Assembly: GCF_023502425.1 (NCBI RefSeq)
Contig: NZ_JAMFMA010000003.1
Coordinates: 310,001 to 374,000 of the forward strand
Length of the DNA stretch: 64,000 bases
Direction of reading: 5' to 3'
Source: Flagellimonas spongiicola
GTDB taxonomy: Bacteria; Bacteroidota; Bacteroidia; Flavobacteriales; Flavobacteriaceae
The notes beneath the pieces are model-generated. The model was not told where the DNA came from. It saw only the letters and a program-made list of their open reading frames with translations, and made no database searches. A program made the translations under genes and the position numbers. Shown here piece after piece: positions 18,296 to 28,628 of the stretch (positions are counted from its first letter, which is position 1; each line of letters begins with the position of its first letter).

Positions 18296-18322
18296 CAATT
18301 GGAACTATGGTAACTCCAATTG
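18296..18322. promoter_or_regulatory. Inverted repeat upstream of the WYL regulator
   Basis: CAATTGGA at 18296-18303 is repeated exactly inverted as TCCAATTG at 18315-18322, with an 11-nt spacer. It ends 15 bp upstream of the regulator ATG, a usual place for an autoregulatory operator. No T-run follows, so a terminator is unlikely. Confidence 0.4.
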
Positions 18323-18379
18323 AGGTTTTAAAGGAGAAGTTAACCAAAATTGTCAAATAGCATGGATAAGAATATTGGA

Positions 18380-19366
18380 TTACCGATCAGTGAGTCTTGC
18401 TTCCTTGGTACCATCTGGATTGATCAAAAAGATGTCCCCTTTGTCTTTTTCGCCAAAACGGTAGGAAGAAAATGCGATCATGGTTCCATTTGGTGACCAA
18501 CTGGGGAGCACGTCCCGAACTTCGTTAAATGTGATTTGTGTTTGATTTGTACCATCTGAAGCCATTGTGAATAATTCAAAGTCGCCATCTCTATCCGAGG
18601 CGAAAGCTATGGTGTCGTCTGAAGACCAATCCGCCTGTATATCATTGAATGAATTGTCTGTAAGTTGCGTTAGTTCTTCATTTTTCAAATCCATTAGATA
18701 TAAATTGTAGCTTCCTGTTCGGTTACTTTGATAAAGGATCTTAGTACCATCTGGCGACCAGCAAGCTAGTTTATCCGCAGCGGGATTTTTAGAAAGGTTT
18801 ACCGGATTTTTGCCATCGCTTTGCATCAGTATGATATCACTGTTTACGGCTTTTCCAATGCAATTGGAGCAATACAGTAGCTGTTTCCCATCAGGGGATA
18901 CTCTTGGCGATGTGTTGAATGCAGTGGTGTCAACACTTTTAGTAAGTTGGGTAAACGTTCCATCCTTTTTCAATGAAAATATCTCAGAACCTCCAAATCG
19001 TTCGGATTTACCAAAATCCGAACTTACATAGATAATGTCCTCGCCTAGCACGGTGTCACTCCACCATTCGTTGTGATAAGTGTCTGTAAGCCGAGTTAGT
19101 GCTGTTTTATCCGTATTTATGGTGTAAAGCTCAGCACCTTCAGGGTCGTGTCTGTAGGTATAGAAAAGCAATGTATGATCATTCTGCCAACGAGGTGCCG
19201 TGTCATACACTAATGAATCCGAAGATTTTACTGCGATTTCACTAGGTTGCTCCGTTTTATGTTGCTTACAACTTGCAATACCAACTAGGAGTACGCAAAT
19301 AAGTAGATGAAATTGTACGCTAATTTGTTTGTGTTTGCTCCTAGCGATTTGGAAGGTATTAAACAT
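18380..19366 (-). CDS. PD40/TolB-like beta-propeller lipoprotein
   Basis: Exported lipoprotein with a signal ending VGIASC and a six-blade-like propeller built of PD40 repeats: several copies of a SPDGTKILY / SSDDTIAFAS / SPNGTMIAFSS pattern followed by DLYLMD- or ELFTMASDG-type segments. Such TolB-like domains usually make protein contacts or bind peptidoglycan-associated partners; no catalytic residues are evident. I chose the ATG at 19364-19366, which gives a 33-residue signal region; an in-frame ATG at 19414 would sit 5 nt after the upstream gene and is possible. It is probably co-transcribed with the small lipoprotein at 19422-19760. Confidence 0.75.
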   Translation of the reverse strand: MFNTFQIARSKHKQISVQFHLLICVLLVGIASCKQHKTEQPSEIAVKSSDSLVYDTAPRWQNDHTLLFYTYRHDPEGAELYTINTDKTALTRLTDTYHNEWWSDTVLGEDIIYVSSDFGKSERFGGSEIFSLKKDGTFTQLTKSVDTTAFNTSPRVSPDGKQLLYCSNCIGKAVNSDIILMQSDGKNPVNLSKNPAADKLACWSPDGTKILYQSNRTGSYNLYLMDLKNEELTQLTDNSFNDIQADWSSDDTIAFASDRDGDFELFTMASDGTNQTQITFNEVRDVLPSWSPNGTMIAFSSYRFGEKDKGDIFLINPDGTKEARLTDR

Positions 19367-19421
19367 GGATTTTGATTTCAAAGTAATTATCGAAGATTGC
19401 TTGTATTGATTCATCAAAAAT

Positions 19422-19760
19422 TTATTGATAGAACCCCAAATTGCCCATTTTAGCGATACTGGTGAGATTTACATCGACCACTATTCTTTGTCCAGTTACA
19501 CAATTACAGGCTTCACATTGTTCAGGTAGGATTGATTGGTCAAACTCAATATTTTGCACCGAAACATCATTGTTCTCCAAATAGTCCTTTAGCGCAATTT
19601 CAGTTACTTCGTTGGAATCGTTTTCAGTAGTTTCCCAGGGATCTGCACACTTGGTTTGGTCCCAATAAAAAACCGTAGGGTCAGCATCAACAGCATCCGT
19701 AGCGCAGCTCTGAATTAAAACCAACAGTACGCCAAGTGCGTATTGTTTCTTAACATTCAT
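19422..19760 (-). CDS. Small lipoprotein of unknown function
   Basis: Protein of 112 residues with a lipoprotein signal ending LIQSC (Cys19). The mature part is acidic and contains KCADPWETTEND, a segment NDVSVQNIEFDQSILPEQ and the cysteine cluster CEACNC (about residues 83-88). The C-terminus is short. I recognise no family. Four cysteines in the mature protein may form disulfides. It lies upstream of the PD40 lipoprotein on the same strand, so the two may form an outer-membrane or periplasmic pair. Confidence 0.6.
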   Translation of the reverse strand: MNVKKQYALGVLLVLIQSCATDAVDADPTVFYWDQTKCADPWETTENDSNEVTEIALKDYLENNDVSVQNIEFDQSILPEQCEACNCVTGQRIVVDVNLTSIAKMGNLGFYQ

Positions 19761-19893
19761 GGCAATTCTAGTTTTGGTACAAACTAATAAAACAATCGGT
19801 TTATGCCTATCAATTTGAAGTAGGAAATATCACATTTGATTTCAATGCCATTTGAATAGCGGCAAGCGTACCTAAATTGTCAAATTGGTTGAA

Positions 19894-19933
19894 ATTGCTA
19901 AGATTGTACGTCTGATCAGACGTACTCAGCAAT
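19894..19933. repeat. Perfect 20-bp palindrome within a larger hairpin
   Basis: Positions 19906-19925 form a perfect palindrome with half-site GTACGTCTGA, flanked by ATTGCT (19894-19899) and its exact inverse AGCAAT (19928-19933). It lies 6 bp past the stop of the phosphatase gene and about 130 bp upstream of the small lipoprotein gene. There is no T-run, so it is either a 3' mRNA-protecting hairpin or a TetR-type operator for the downstream lipoprotein operon. Confidence 0.5.
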
Positions 19934-19938
19934 TACGG

Positions 19939-21267
19939 TTACTGCTTAAGCTGCTTTTTCTTGGTTTTGAAATCCTTGGTAATTTCCGCTCTATCATACT
20001 CATCCCCCAAGGTTGTATAGGCAACGTAGGTTAATTTGTTGCCCTCGATTGTGATGACCTGAAAGAATTGGGTTTGTTCCGCAGCGTTGTCCAGTTGATA
20101 GCCTTGTTCCTCATAGGTTTTCATTTGTTCGGAATCCAAGCTGTATTGTTTTGGCCCACTTACGGAGGTAACATAAATAGTTCCAACAGAACCATTCGAA
20201 TCAGTTTCTGAAGATCTTTCTGGTACGTGACCTCTGGCATAGGTATGATCATGACCATTTAAAACCAAATCAACTCCATATTTGTCAAAAATTGGCCTCC
20301 AATGTTCTCTGGCAAATTGAAAATCACGTCCCTTGGCCGGTGAAAACACCGAGTGATGACAGGTGATGATGTTCCATTTGGCCTGTGATTCTTTAAGTTG
20401 TTTTTCTATATATGCGGATTGTTCCTCCAGTAATTCGTTGGAATTGAGTACGATGATGCGTACATCTTGATGGTCCACCGTATACACTGTTTCATGCAGT
20501 GCTGGGTCTAGATCCGTTTCAATAGGTAATGTAAACTGAGGTCGCCATTGAAGGGCCAATTTTCTCGGTTCACCTTCTGCCACAGGTCTGAATTCATGGT
20601 TACCTACAACCGGAATAGCCGTCCATTGACTGTGAATGAACCCTCCTGCTTTATACCACTCCGCCCATTCCTGATCACTATGTGCACTATTGATTAAATC
20701 TCCTGCATGAATCGCGAATGAAGCACTTGGTGCCATTAAATAGGCCATACGGATAACCCTTGACCAATGGGCAAGAACATTGTTCTGTGCATCACCAAAA
20801 TAAACGAATTGAGTAGGGGCATAGCGTGATTTTGCGGTTCGGAATTGTATCCATTCAGACCAATGGTCATATCCGTCACCCACGCGGTAGACATACTGTT
20901 TATCTGGTAGTAACCCTTCAAAGGATACACTGTGGTAGTTTACCATTAAGGACGCATTGCCCTTGTAAAGTCCTAAATCAAAAGGTTCAGTAGTTGCTGC
21001 CTTTGTTTCTGCATTTTCGGTAAATTTAGAATTGACCGTGGCTTCTGCTATTTGGGCAACTGCTTGCGTAACACTTGTGTCTGTTCTCCAGGTAACCGCC
21101 CTGCTGGTGGCAGGGTTACCATTAAAGGTTAGCATAATACGATCCGGATCTTTACTCGGGATTTCCCAATGGTGCAAATCATCGTGTTGATGTTGCGCCA
21201 TCAAGGGTAAAAAGAAAAGAAAGAAGATGGCATTTACTGCAATTGAGTACGGTTTGCGTATTGACAT
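19939..21267 (-). CDS. Purple-acid-phosphatase-like metallophosphoesterase, secreted
   Basis: Exported phosphatase of 442 residues with a signal peptide ending near LMAQH (about 24). An N-terminal fibronectin-like domain (about 40-145) precedes a metallophosphoesterase domain. Metal motifs: FGDAQ (Asp159), HAGDLIN (Asp190), VVGNHEF (Asn223, His224), ITCHHSVFS and NGHDHTYARG. The layout is that of purple acid phosphatases, but GDxxY reads GDLIN, so the tyrosine that ligates iron and gives the purple colour is absent. It probably releases phosphate from esters in the periplasm. It is a single gene followed by the palindrome at 19894-19933. Confidence 0.85.
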   Translation of the reverse strand: MSIRKPYSIAVNAIFFLFFLPLMAQHQHDDLHHWEIPSKDPDRIMLTFNGNPATSRAVTWRTDTSVTQAVAQIAEATVNSKFTENAETKAATTEPFDLGLYKGNASLMVNYHSVSFEGLLPDKQYVYRVGDGYDHWSEWIQFRTAKSRYAPTQFVYFGDAQNNVLAHWSRVIRMAYLMAPSASFAIHAGDLINSAHSDQEWAEWYKAGGFIHSQWTAIPVVGNHEFRPVAEGEPRKLALQWRPQFTLPIETDLDPALHETVYTVDHQDVRIIVLNSNELLEEQSAYIEKQLKESQAKWNIITCHHSVFSPAKGRDFQFAREHWRPIFDKYGVDLVLNGHDHTYARGHVPERSSETDSNGSVGTIYVTSVSGPKQYSLDSEQMKTYEEQGYQLDNAAEQTQFFQVITIEGNKLTYVAYTTLGDEYDRAEITKDFKTKKKQLKQ

Positions 21268-21338
21268 TTTAATGGTGTTTTTGGTATCTGTTGAATCAGG
21301 GATGAAATTAGCAATCTGAGGTTTATCAAAGCCGTAGG

Positions 21339-21375
21339 GGGCTGTTATTAATTAGTTAAATATGATTCACAGCCC
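21339..21375 (-). terminator. Possible hairpin after the DHFR-like gene
   Basis: GGGCTGT (21339-21345) and its exact inverse ACAGCCC (21369-21375) flank an AT-rich 23-nt loop just past the stop codon at 21386. No T-run follows on the minus strand, so termination is only possible, not shown. Confidence 0.3.
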
Positions 21376-21385
21376 AATCGTAATG

Positions 21386-21925
21386 TTACTTTCTTCTTCT
21401 ATACTTGTCTTGCACGATTTGCTTTAAAAATACTTTGGAAGAAACATGGTCAAAGTTCAAAGGTTTGTCAATTTTGCCAAACAAAGGGAAGCCTCCGCCC
21501 AATAAAATGGGTATCGTGGAAATAATCAATTCATCAATTAAATCTTCCTTCAAAAAATTCTGAATGGTTCTGCCGCCATCTATGTAAAGAACCTTAAATC
21601 CTTGGCTTCGAATTTGTTCTAGGATGCTGCTGAGCTCTCCATTCAAAATGGTAATCTTTCCGATTAGGTTTTCAGGAATTTCTTTTAGCGTGCTGCTCAA
21701 TACGAAGACGTGTTTTTCATATGGCCAATCAATCCCAAAACCAAGAACCGTTTCATAGGTGGTTCTACCCATCACAATGGCATCAATCTCCTGCATTAAA
21801 TCTGAAAATCCCATTTCTACATTCTCTGGGTTTGGAATGGATTCCAGCCAATCCAGTTCGCCATTTTTTCCAGCAATGAAACCATCTAAACTTCTAGCTA
21901 TGAATATAATGTTCTTACTTGCCAT
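21386..21925 (-). CDS. Dihydrofolate-reductase-like (RibD C-terminal domain) protein
   Basis: Protein of 179 residues with the DHFR fold of the RibD C-terminal/YyaP group. Visible: FIARSLDGFIAGKNGELDWL at the N-terminus, DAIVMGRTTYETVLGF (about 48-63), a middle strand HVFVLSST and KVLYIDGGRTIQNFL near residue 115, which corresponds to the nucleotide-binding glycines. The C-terminal ISTIPILLGGGFPLFG is typical. It probably reduces a pterin- or pyrimidine-like substrate with NADPH, but stand-alone members are functionally uncharacterised. It is separated from its neighbours by 40-120 bp. Confidence 0.8.
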   Translation of the reverse strand: MASKNIIFIARSLDGFIAGKNGELDWLESIPNPENVEMGFSDLMQEIDAIVMGRTTYETVLGFGIDWPYEKHVFVLSSTLKEIPENLIGKITILNGELSSILEQIRSQGFKVLYIDGGRTIQNFLKEDLIDELIISTIPILLGGGFPLFGKIDKPLNFDHVSSKVFLKQIVQDKYRRRK

Positions 21926-21966
21926 ACATGAGAATTTTAGTTTGGGTTAACAGTTAAGATTTCCGC

Positions 21967-22428
21967 TTACAATAACAACGTTACCGAGATGAAGGTCTCT
22001 ACTTCTGCATCGTCACCTAAATAGTACTTTTCACCATGAACAGTGACATCTACGCGAAAAGCTCTATTGAGTTCTTGATCCTGCCAAATATCCGTCCAAG
22101 TTGCAACGATTGCATCGGGCATTTTTCCTTTTGAGGTATATTTTATGGATTCACCAATACATAGTTCTCTGCCTATAAACCCTTCAGGAATTACATTCAA
22201 ATTGCCAACAGGAAGACCAATGATCACCGTATACTTTCCGATGTCTTTGTTTTCATAGTCCGTATAAACGGCATAAATGTCTTCACTGATTTTATTGGGT
22301 ACTTGTTTTTGAATGTCTTCACTCCAAAATCGATCCCACAGTTTTTCAATATCTATCAGGGATTGCCCATTTTCATTGGTCGTAACAATGGAAATCCCGA
22401 TAATGCTAAAACAATTCAATTTGTCCAT
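21967..22428 (-). CDS. GyrI-like effector-binding domain protein
   Basis: Stand-alone small-molecule binding domain of 153 residues of the GyrI/AraC-effector-binding (BmrR-like) type. Visible: an N-terminal strand FSIIGISIVTTN, helix with DIEKLWDRFWSE, the strand IYAVYTDYENKDIGKYTVIIGLPV and a C-terminal WTDIWQDQELNRAFRVDVTVHGE. No DNA-binding domain is attached. Such proteins bind or hydrolyse cyclic or hydrophobic small molecules or protect gyrase; which applies here is unknown. It shares strand with the DHFR-like gene 41 nt downstream. Confidence 0.75.
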   Translation of the reverse strand: MDKLNCFSIIGISIVTTNENGQSLIDIEKLWDRFWSEDIQKQVPNKISEDIYAVYTDYENKDIGKYTVIIGLPVGNLNVIPEGFIGRELCIGESIKYTSKGKMPDAIVATWTDIWQDQELNRAFRVDVTVHGEKYYLGDDAEVETFISVTLLL

Positions 22429-22579
22429 ATTCAGTGCGCTGATTTGATAAATTTACTTAAGTTCTTGCAAGATTAAAGATAAAGATAGGATAGTCGGAAT
22501 CCTTCCACTGACGAAAAATCAATCTTTCTGTTTCTAATCCAAGCATAGGTTTTCTAATTTGGAATTCATTTTGGGTGAA

Positions 22580-23959
22580 TTAATAAAAATAGCTTGTCTC
22601 ATTTATCCAATGGAAACGCCTTTTCATCAATCTAAATGAATTTATGGCCTTACCATTGCGTTTTGCAACAAGGTATATGGAATCATTTTTTATACTTCCT
22701 TCAAAATGTACTATTGAATCGTTGATTATTTCAAAACGAAACCTACTTGCTATTTGACGGTTGACCAATATGGAATCCATCTGCATCCAGGTGGCATCAG
22801 ATAATCCCTTTTCGTTATAAATCTCTTGCATTTTGACAGCGAGTTCAGTGGGGTCTCCATAAACTATGATTTCATTTTTTTCAGCTAGCGATTTGATGTA
22901 GGCCAAGCTGTCTTCTTGGAATCGTATTGCCTCCAATAGTTGGTCGCCAATAATGATTTGGTTCCACCGCGCAGGGTCGCTCATGGATAAAGTATCGTTA
23001 TTGATAATAAACGAGTTTACATCATATATCCCAAGGTATTTTGCCTTCATGCTAGTGTCTTCATTAATACTTTTGTTGTAGTTGGTATAATCGTAAATCA
23101 AGTAGATCATGAAGTAACCAATGACCGCACTTTTAAGAATGATTTTTGCCTTGGACATCCAGCGTTGTTTAAATTTAGGTGCTTTAATTGCGGGTAGTGA
23201 AACGGGCTTTTCACTAATGAAAAATTCGACTATTCTATTGACATCGCGAAGTATTAGAAAGAATGCCATAAGAAATAAGGCAGTAGGATACATTTTTGCG
23301 TGAACATCGTAATTGTAGTTCACGACAATAACATTTGAAAGGGTAGCCATGGTTAATAAGGCGCCTAGTGTAGTTGTCCTTCTGAAAAGTAATAGCAATG
23401 CCGCACTTTCGGCAAGACCCATAAAAATATTGTAGGTGTAGGAATATCCGAAAAATGCCCAGGCTAGATGCATAGGAGACATATCGCCAACACGTTCGGT
23501 AAGCGTATAGTAACCTAAGTCAGGGAATTGTGTTTTGAAGAATTTTTCCAGAGCAAACAGAAACATGGTGAATGCCAGATAATACCGGATAATGGCGGTT
23601 AACCAGTAATAAGCCTGCTGGTAATTTTGACGTTTTTTATCTACTAAACTCCATACAAATGAGCCAATTACGGCTATAACGGTAATAATGGTGTAAAGTA
23701 AATAGACATAGGTTCTATCATTATGTTCACCATCATATGGAGAAATGATGATATCGCTAATTCCCAGAAGTTCTTGACCTACCCAGGTAACCAGATTGTC
23801 CAATAGGGTGGATAGTGGCCCGTAATAGTAAAGCTGGGACAATATTGGATTTACGGACCAATCCATAAGCAGGATAAAAAGAAGAAAGCATATGAAAGCA
23901 AATCGAAAACAAATTTTTTGATATGCTTTCCATTTTTTAGGGATTTCCTTTTTGGTCAT
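22580..23959 (-). CDS. DoxX-like polytopic membrane protein
   Basis: Integral membrane protein of 459 residues with about seven to eight hydrophobic segments in the first two thirds (for example 18-36, 88-108, 118-138, 150-170, 180-200, 222-240 and 275-295) and a soluble C-terminal part of about 150 residues. The segment around [22 protein letters not shown] and [22 protein letters not shown] resembles the DoxX/DoxD family. Function is not known; the C-terminal tail may be a sensor or binding domain. Its ATG overlaps the stop of the DUF2200 gene by 4 nt (ATGA), so they are translationally coupled. Confidence 0.65.
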   Translation of the reverse strand: MTKKEIPKKWKAYQKICFRFAFICFLLFILLMDWSVNPILSQLYYYGPLSTLLDNLVTWVGQELLGISDIIISPYDGEHNDRTYVYLLYTIITVIAVIGSFVWSLVDKKRQNYQQAYYWLTAIIRYYLAFTMFLFALEKFFKTQFPDLGYYTLTERVGDMSPMHLAWAFFGYSYTYNIFMGLAESAALLLLFRRTTTLGALLTMATLSNVIVVNYNYDVHAKMYPTALFLMAFFLILRDVNRIVEFFISEKPVSLPAIKAPKFKQRWMSKAKIILKSAVIGYFMIYLIYDYTNYNKSINEDTSMKAKYLGIYDVNSFIINNDTLSMSDPARWNQIIIGDQLLEAIRFQEDSLAYIKSLAEKNEIIVYGDPTELAVKMQEIYNEKGLSDATWMQMDSILVNRQIASRFRFEIINDSIVHFEGSIKNDSIYLVAKRNGKAINSFRLMKRRFHWINETSYFY

Positions 23960-24333
23960 GTTTTTTCGGTACGTAGAATTTTATCCATTTTTCTTCCCTT
24001 GGCCAACTCATCCACTAACTTGTCCAAATACCGGCAATTCCTATACAAAATGTAAGCATCCGGTATTTCCTCAATGCGATAACCACAGATTACCCCTTTA
24101 ATGAGATGTGCATTGGGATGGATTTCAGCTTCATTGAAAAAAGTTTCGAAAGTCACTTTTCTATCAATTAATTCTTGCAGTTTGTCTTTGCTAAAACCGG
24201 TCAACCAATCAATCACTTGATGTAATTCTTCCACAGTTCTACCTTTTTTCTCCACCTTGGTCACATAATGGGGGTAGACTGATGAAAAGGTCATTTTGGC
24301 GATTTTTTCATTTTTTTCTGCTGTAACTTCCAT
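23956..24333 (-). CDS. DUF2200 domain-containing protein
   Basis: Small cytoplasmic protein of 125 residues, full length for DUF2200. Family marks: [20 protein letters not shown] (about 13-32), [18 protein letters not shown] (about 41-58), NPNAHLI-like [17 protein letters not shown] and a C-terminal [21 protein letters not shown]. No catalytic motif is evident and the function of the family is unknown. It lies in a three-gene minus-strand operon between a SnoaL-like lipid/ligand-binding protein and the DoxX-like membrane protein, overlapping the latter by 4 nt. Confidence 0.85.
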   Translation of the reverse strand: MEVTAEKNEKIAKMTFSSVYPHYVTKVEKKGRTVEELHQVIDWLTGFSKDKLQELIDRKVTFETFFNEAEIHPNAHLIKGVICGYRIEEIPDAYILYRNCRYLDKLVDELAKGRKMDKILRTEKT

Positions 24334-24346
24334 TTTAAGGTTTCGT

Positions 24347-24931
24347 TTACTGTTTACGTACCGCTTTCAGTTTTCTTTTTAATCGGAATGCAATAAGGGT
24401 AGGAATCAAGGCTATCAACAGCCCAATTAACAATCCCTTTATGGTGAATTGCATGGTTCTAGGCGTATCAATATCATGTCTATGGTTCCATATTTCCACA
24501 ATCTTACCTTCATCATTGATTCGAAAAACATTGATGATTGGTATCGTGCCTTCACCAATTAGAAAATTGCCAGTGAATGTGGATGGGTCATAGGTTGCTT
24601 CCCAGCGTGTTGCTACCAGGTCACCTTCAGCTATTTGGTAATTGACTTTAGAGTCCCAATTCCCATTGTCCCAAAAGAAGTCAGCGATATTTTTCTGTTC
24701 CACAGCGGGTTCAGTAGCACCTTTACGATCACCGATGTCATGGACAACATAGGTGTCGGCAACATATTCAGTATAATTGTCCGTGTTGTCTGTAAACCAG
24801 AGGTCCTGATAAAAGTTGCGGGCAATTTCTTTGTTCCGATCTTGCCTGTTTTGGATTACAAGGCTATCACTTTGGGAATATGAGTTCATCCACATACCAA
24901 CTAGTGCGAGGAGAAGCATTGTCTGTTTCAT
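24347..24931 (-). CDS. SnoaL-like (NTF2 fold) exported protein with C-terminal membrane anchor
   Basis: Protein of 194 residues with a signal peptide ([20 protein letters not shown]), an NTF2-like cone domain (about 35-160; [54 protein letters not shown]) and a C-terminal membrane helix with a basic tail (about 168-194). SnoaL-type domains bind or isomerise small hydrophobic ligands. I chose the ATG at 24929-24931 because it opens the signal peptide directly; the longer frame begins with TTG. First gene of the operon with DUF2200 and the DoxX-like protein, which suggests a membrane-linked redox or ligand-handling unit. Confidence 0.7.
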   Translation of the reverse strand: MKQTMLLLALVGMWMNSYSQSDSLVIQNRQDRNKEIARNFYQDLWFTDNTDNYTEYVADTYVVHDIGDRKGATEPAVEQKNIADFFWDNGNWDSKVNYQIAEGDLVATRWEATYDPSTFTGNFLIGEGTIPIINVFRINDEGKIVEIWNHRHDIDTPRTMQFTIKGLLIGLLIALIPTLIAFRLKRKLKAVRKQ

Positions 24932-25220
24932 TATACATAGAATTTTGGTTGATTTATTTTGCATGCTATATGTGTCACCAAAAACTTTGGTAACGACTAA
25001 ACACGGAATACTTCCGCGTCTCAAATACCAATAATGTGTAGGAGGAATTACCTTAAAGTTAAGGAATTACAATTATTTGCTCGCTAATAAACCATCTTGG
25101 GGCGATTGATAAAGGCAAGAATGGCAAGTCTTCATTTAAAACAGAAGTCTTGAAAACCTGAACTTTTAATTACTCGGCTACAAGTATTTACCGAATTTCT
25201 GGAATAAAATAGCTAATGCA

Positions 25221-28200
25221 CTACTTCTCTTCAATTAGCAATGCAGGAATATTCAAAGACCTGAATAATGCATTGTATTCCTTCATTTCTGTGTTGATTA
25301 TAGCATCCCGCTCATCTGCATACACTTTCCAATCTTCCATTAAGTCCTTATAACGCTCCTTGGCTCCTTGCGTGACCTTTGGGTCTGCCTGATCTATATA
25401 ATTCATTAGTTGAATAAGCTGTGCATTGAGTTTATTGTTGAAATTGATTACGTCTTGAAATGTTTTTTGTTTGTCTTGAATTAAATTCTCCTCCCAATTA
25501 TTAATGCGTTTCTGTAATACTTCCCCTTTTTCAACTAACGCGGATGCTTTGACATTCACTTTCAACAGTTTTGCATAATTGGTCAGTTGCGACTTGGCTG
25601 ATCGCATTTGATTGACGGATTCATGCATTTCTTTAAGTGTTTTTTCTATTCCAACTAGCAAAGATTGTTGTTCCGTAAAATCTGCAGCTGTAGCCTTAAT
25701 GGCTGGATTAGGTAGGATTTCCGCAGTTGTTTCCACAGATTCTCCCTCCAATGTTAACCTTAATGTATAGCTACCAGGAGCCACACTTGATCCTCCTAGG
25801 CCCCCAAACACAAAAACCTTGTTGATGGCGGGAATAGCTTCGCGATTAAAGTCCCACGTAAATCTGTTGTACCCTTTTTTAGAGGGTAGGACTTCTGGTT
25901 TGGAGGGACCTCCTGGCCATGTTTTAAAATCTTTCGGTTTTTTGTTGGTATAGGAGCGAATCACTTTTGAACCTTCAAGTACATCCAGTTTTAGGTGTAA
26001 GGAATCCGCATCCTTGTCTAAGTAATAATCAAAGGTCACCCCGCTTTTTGGATTACTACCTTGTCCAACAGCCTTGGATACACCACCAAAAATTCGATAA
26101 CTTGGTTTTGGTTGAAAAATCTGAAATGCGTGAGAAGCACTCGTTATGTTTTGAAGCACTCCCAAATCATCCAAAATCCAGAATCCACGACCGGAAGTTG
26201 CAGCAACCAGATCATTGTCTTGTATGATCAAATCATTGATGGCAACCACGGGTAAATTCAAGTTGAGCCTTTGCCAATTTGCGCCATCATCATTCGAAAC
26301 ATATAGGCCGGTTTCGGTACCGGCGAACAGTAAACCAGCTTGTTTTTTATCGGCTCTAACCACTCTTGTAAATCCGTTTGGATCATCCAAGCCATTGACA
26401 ATCTTGGTCCAAGTTTGGCCATAATCATTGGTTTTGAAAATATAGGAGTTAAGGTCCAATGATTTGTACCGCATAACAACTACGTAAGCCACTGCTAGAT
26501 TATGTTCCGAGATGTCAATACTATTGATGATACCATCCGAAATTCCGGGAGGGGTGATGTTTTCCCAACTTGTCCCTCCGTTTTTTGTAATGTGCAACAA
26601 CCCATCGTCACTACCGGCATAAAGCAAACCTTCTTGGTGCTGCGATTCCACCAACGCGGTAATGGTATTGTAATTTTCTCCTCCAGCAGCTTCGTTGGTA
26701 TAAGGACCTCCGCCAGGACCATGTTTGTCTTTTTCATTTTTAGTGAGGTCTGGGCTTACTGAAGTCCAATTTAGTCCACCATCCGTGGTTTTGAAGACCA
26801 CATTTCCTGCATGATAGATAGTGCTTCTGTTGTGCGGTGATGTAATTATCGGGGCATTCCAGTTGTAGCGGTATTTGGCGTCTTTGGGCGCAATACTCAA
26901 GCCCAGTTCTGGATACTCTTTGATAGGTTTCTGTGCCCTTGAAGTTTTGGTCCATTTACTGATATTGCCTTGATAGGTTCCGCCGTATACGATTTCCGGA
27001 TTATCCGGGTCAAAAGCTATAAAAGCGCTTTCTCCGCCAGCTACGGAATACCAATCTTTCCAGTCAATACCTTCGTCATTGGTACGACTGGCAATTGAAA
27101 TTGCTGAGTTATCTTGCTGTCCGCCATAAACGTTATAGGGAACTAGATTATCTGTAATTACCCGATAAAACTGTGACGTGGGTTGATTTTGCTGTGTGCT
27201 CCAACTTTTACCCCCGTTAAACGATATATTGGCACCGCCATCATTGGAGTTGATAAGATTCGTATTGTCATAAGGATTGATCCACAAATGATGATTGTCT
27301 CCATGGGGAACAGGAATGTTGGTAAAGCTTTTACCTCCGTCAATGGATTTCATCACCGGGGCATTCAAAACATAGACTACATTTTCGTTTTGAGGGTCCG
27401 CGAAAATCTCCATATAGTACCATGACCGAGCTATGTTCACGCGGTTACTGTTCACCTGCTTCCATTTTTTTCCGGCATCATCGGAACGATAAACCCCTCC
27501 TTTTTTTCCTTCGGCCTCAATGACGGCAAAAACACGTTCTGGATTAGCCCTTGAAACCGAAATTCCGGATTTGCCAAATTCCTTTGGTAAGCCTTCTTCC
27601 ATTTTATTCCAAGTATCGCCGCCATCCGTTGATTTATACAAACAGGAATTTGCACCACCGGATTCCATGATCCAAGGGTAACGGCGATGTTGCCACATTG
27701 AAGCATATAAAATCCGTGGATTGGTCATATCCATGGATAAAGACGATGCACCAGTTGTTGAATTGACTGATAATACTTGTACCCAAGACTTACCCCCGTC
27801 CATACTTCTATAAATACCACGCTCATTGGTTGGTGCATATTGCGCACCTTGGGCAGCAACGTAAATGATGTCTGGGTTTGTTGGGTGGATAATCACATCA
27901 GAAATATGACGTGTTTTGTCCAGACCTATGTGCGACCAGGTCTTTCCCGCGTCGGTTGATTTATAAACACCATCACCCATAGAGGTCATAACACCTCGAG
28001 CAGCATGTTCACCCATGCCAACTACAACCACATTTGTATCGCTTTCTGATACTGCAATTGCACCAACAGAACCTGTCTTGAAGAATTTGTCGGAAATGTT
28101 TTTCCAGGTGATCCCATCATCTGTGGTTTTATAAACACCCCCGCCCGTAGATCCCATATAGTAGGTGTGGGGTTGGCCTATTACGCCAGATGAGGTAACA

Positions 28201-28415
28201 CTCCTTCCGCCTCTAAATGGACCAATATTACGCCACTTCAAACCATGGAACAAGGAATCCACTAGTTTTACTGTAGGTTCTGTGGTTGCCTTTTTTCTTC
28301 GTTGCGCTTGATTGGTCAGGGGCAGCAACAACAGGCTGATTAGAAGTAATTTTAGGGTCGTACAAAATCGGGATTTGTCAGTAAAAGTTGTTGAAAGTGA
28401 AATAGATTTAATCAT
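25221..28415 (-). CDS. Secreted BNR/Asp-box beta-propeller protein (VPS10/sortilin-like), 1064 aa
   Basis: Large exported protein with a signal peptide ending near NQAQR (about 37). Residues 60-750 form one or two propellers rich in Asp-box signatures (SxDxGxxW), such as [28 protein letters not shown] and KNGGTSWEN. The C-terminal 300 residues hold a beta domain ([12 protein letters not shown] region) and a helical, probably coiled-coil end (about 915-1040). Members are annotated as VPS10-domain or glycosyl-hydrolase-like proteins, but I see no sialidase active-site arginine triad, so enzymatic activity is unproven. A paralogue of identical length lies at 36883-40077. Confidence 0.8.
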   Translation of the reverse strand: MIKSISLSTTFTDKSRFCTTLKLLLISLLLLPLTNQAQRRKKATTEPTVKLVDSLFHGLKWRNIGPFRGGRSVTSSGVIGQPHTYYMGSTGGGVYKTTDDGITWKNISDKFFKTGSVGAIAVSESDTNVVVVGMGEHAARGVMTSMGDGVYKSTDAGKTWSHIGLDKTRHISDVIIHPTNPDIIYVAAQGAQYAPTNERGIYRSMDGGKSWVQVLSVNSTTGASSLSMDMTNPRILYASMWQHRRYPWIMESGGANSCLYKSTDGGDTWNKMEEGLPKEFGKSGISVSRANPERVFAVIEAEGKKGGVYRSDDAGKKWKQVNSNRVNIARSWYYMEIFADPQNENVVYVLNAPVMKSIDGGKSFTNIPVPHGDNHHLWINPYDNTNLINSNDGGANISFNGGKSWSTQQNQPTSQFYRVITDNLVPYNVYGGQQDNSAISIASRTNDEGIDWKDWYSVAGGESAFIAFDPDNPEIVYGGTYQGNISKWTKTSRAQKPIKEYPELGLSIAPKDAKYRYNWNAPIITSPHNRSTIYHAGNVVFKTTDGGLNWTSVSPDLTKNEKDKHGPGGGPYTNEAAGGENYNTITALVESQHQEGLLYAGSDDGLLHITKNGGTSWENITPPGISDGIINSIDISEHNLAVAYVVVMRYKSLDLNSYIFKTNDYGQTWTKIVNGLDDPNGFTRVVRADKKQAGLLFAGTETGLYVSNDDGANWQRLNLNLPVVAINDLIIQDNDLVAATSGRGFWILDDLGVLQNITSASHAFQIFQPKPSYRIFGGVSKAVGQGSNPKSGVTFDYYLDKDADSLHLKLDVLEGSKVIRSYTNKKPKDFKTWPGGPSKPEVLPSKKGYNRFTWDFNREAIPAINKVFVFGGLGGSSVAPGSYTLRLTLEGESVETTAEILPNPAIKATAADFTEQQSLLVGIEKTLKEMHESVNQMRSAKSQLTNYAKLLKVNVKASALVEKGEVLQKRINNWEENLIQDKQKTFQDVINFNNKLNAQLIQLMNYIDQADPKVTQGAKERYKDLMEDWKVYADERDAIINTEMKEYNALFRSLNIPALLIEEK

Positions 28416-28628
28416 GCTTCAATGGTTGGTTAATTTGAATTATCACAACCTTGTCAATGCATTTACAGCTACTTAAAAAGCAAATTAATTCCCTTAACTG
28501 ACGTATTCGGCTGTTAATAGTATCTAGGATTTGAAGATACTAATTTGTCGCAAAATTAGACAACCGATCGGGTCTTAACTTTAGCCTATGTTTTAATGCG
28601 CACTTAGACATAAATCCGATACACTATT

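Noticed and set aside
25221-28415. A sialidase or other glycosyl hydrolase function for the BNR proteins.
   Set aside because: Asp-boxes alone are structural, and the arginine triad and catalytic residues of sialidases were not seen.
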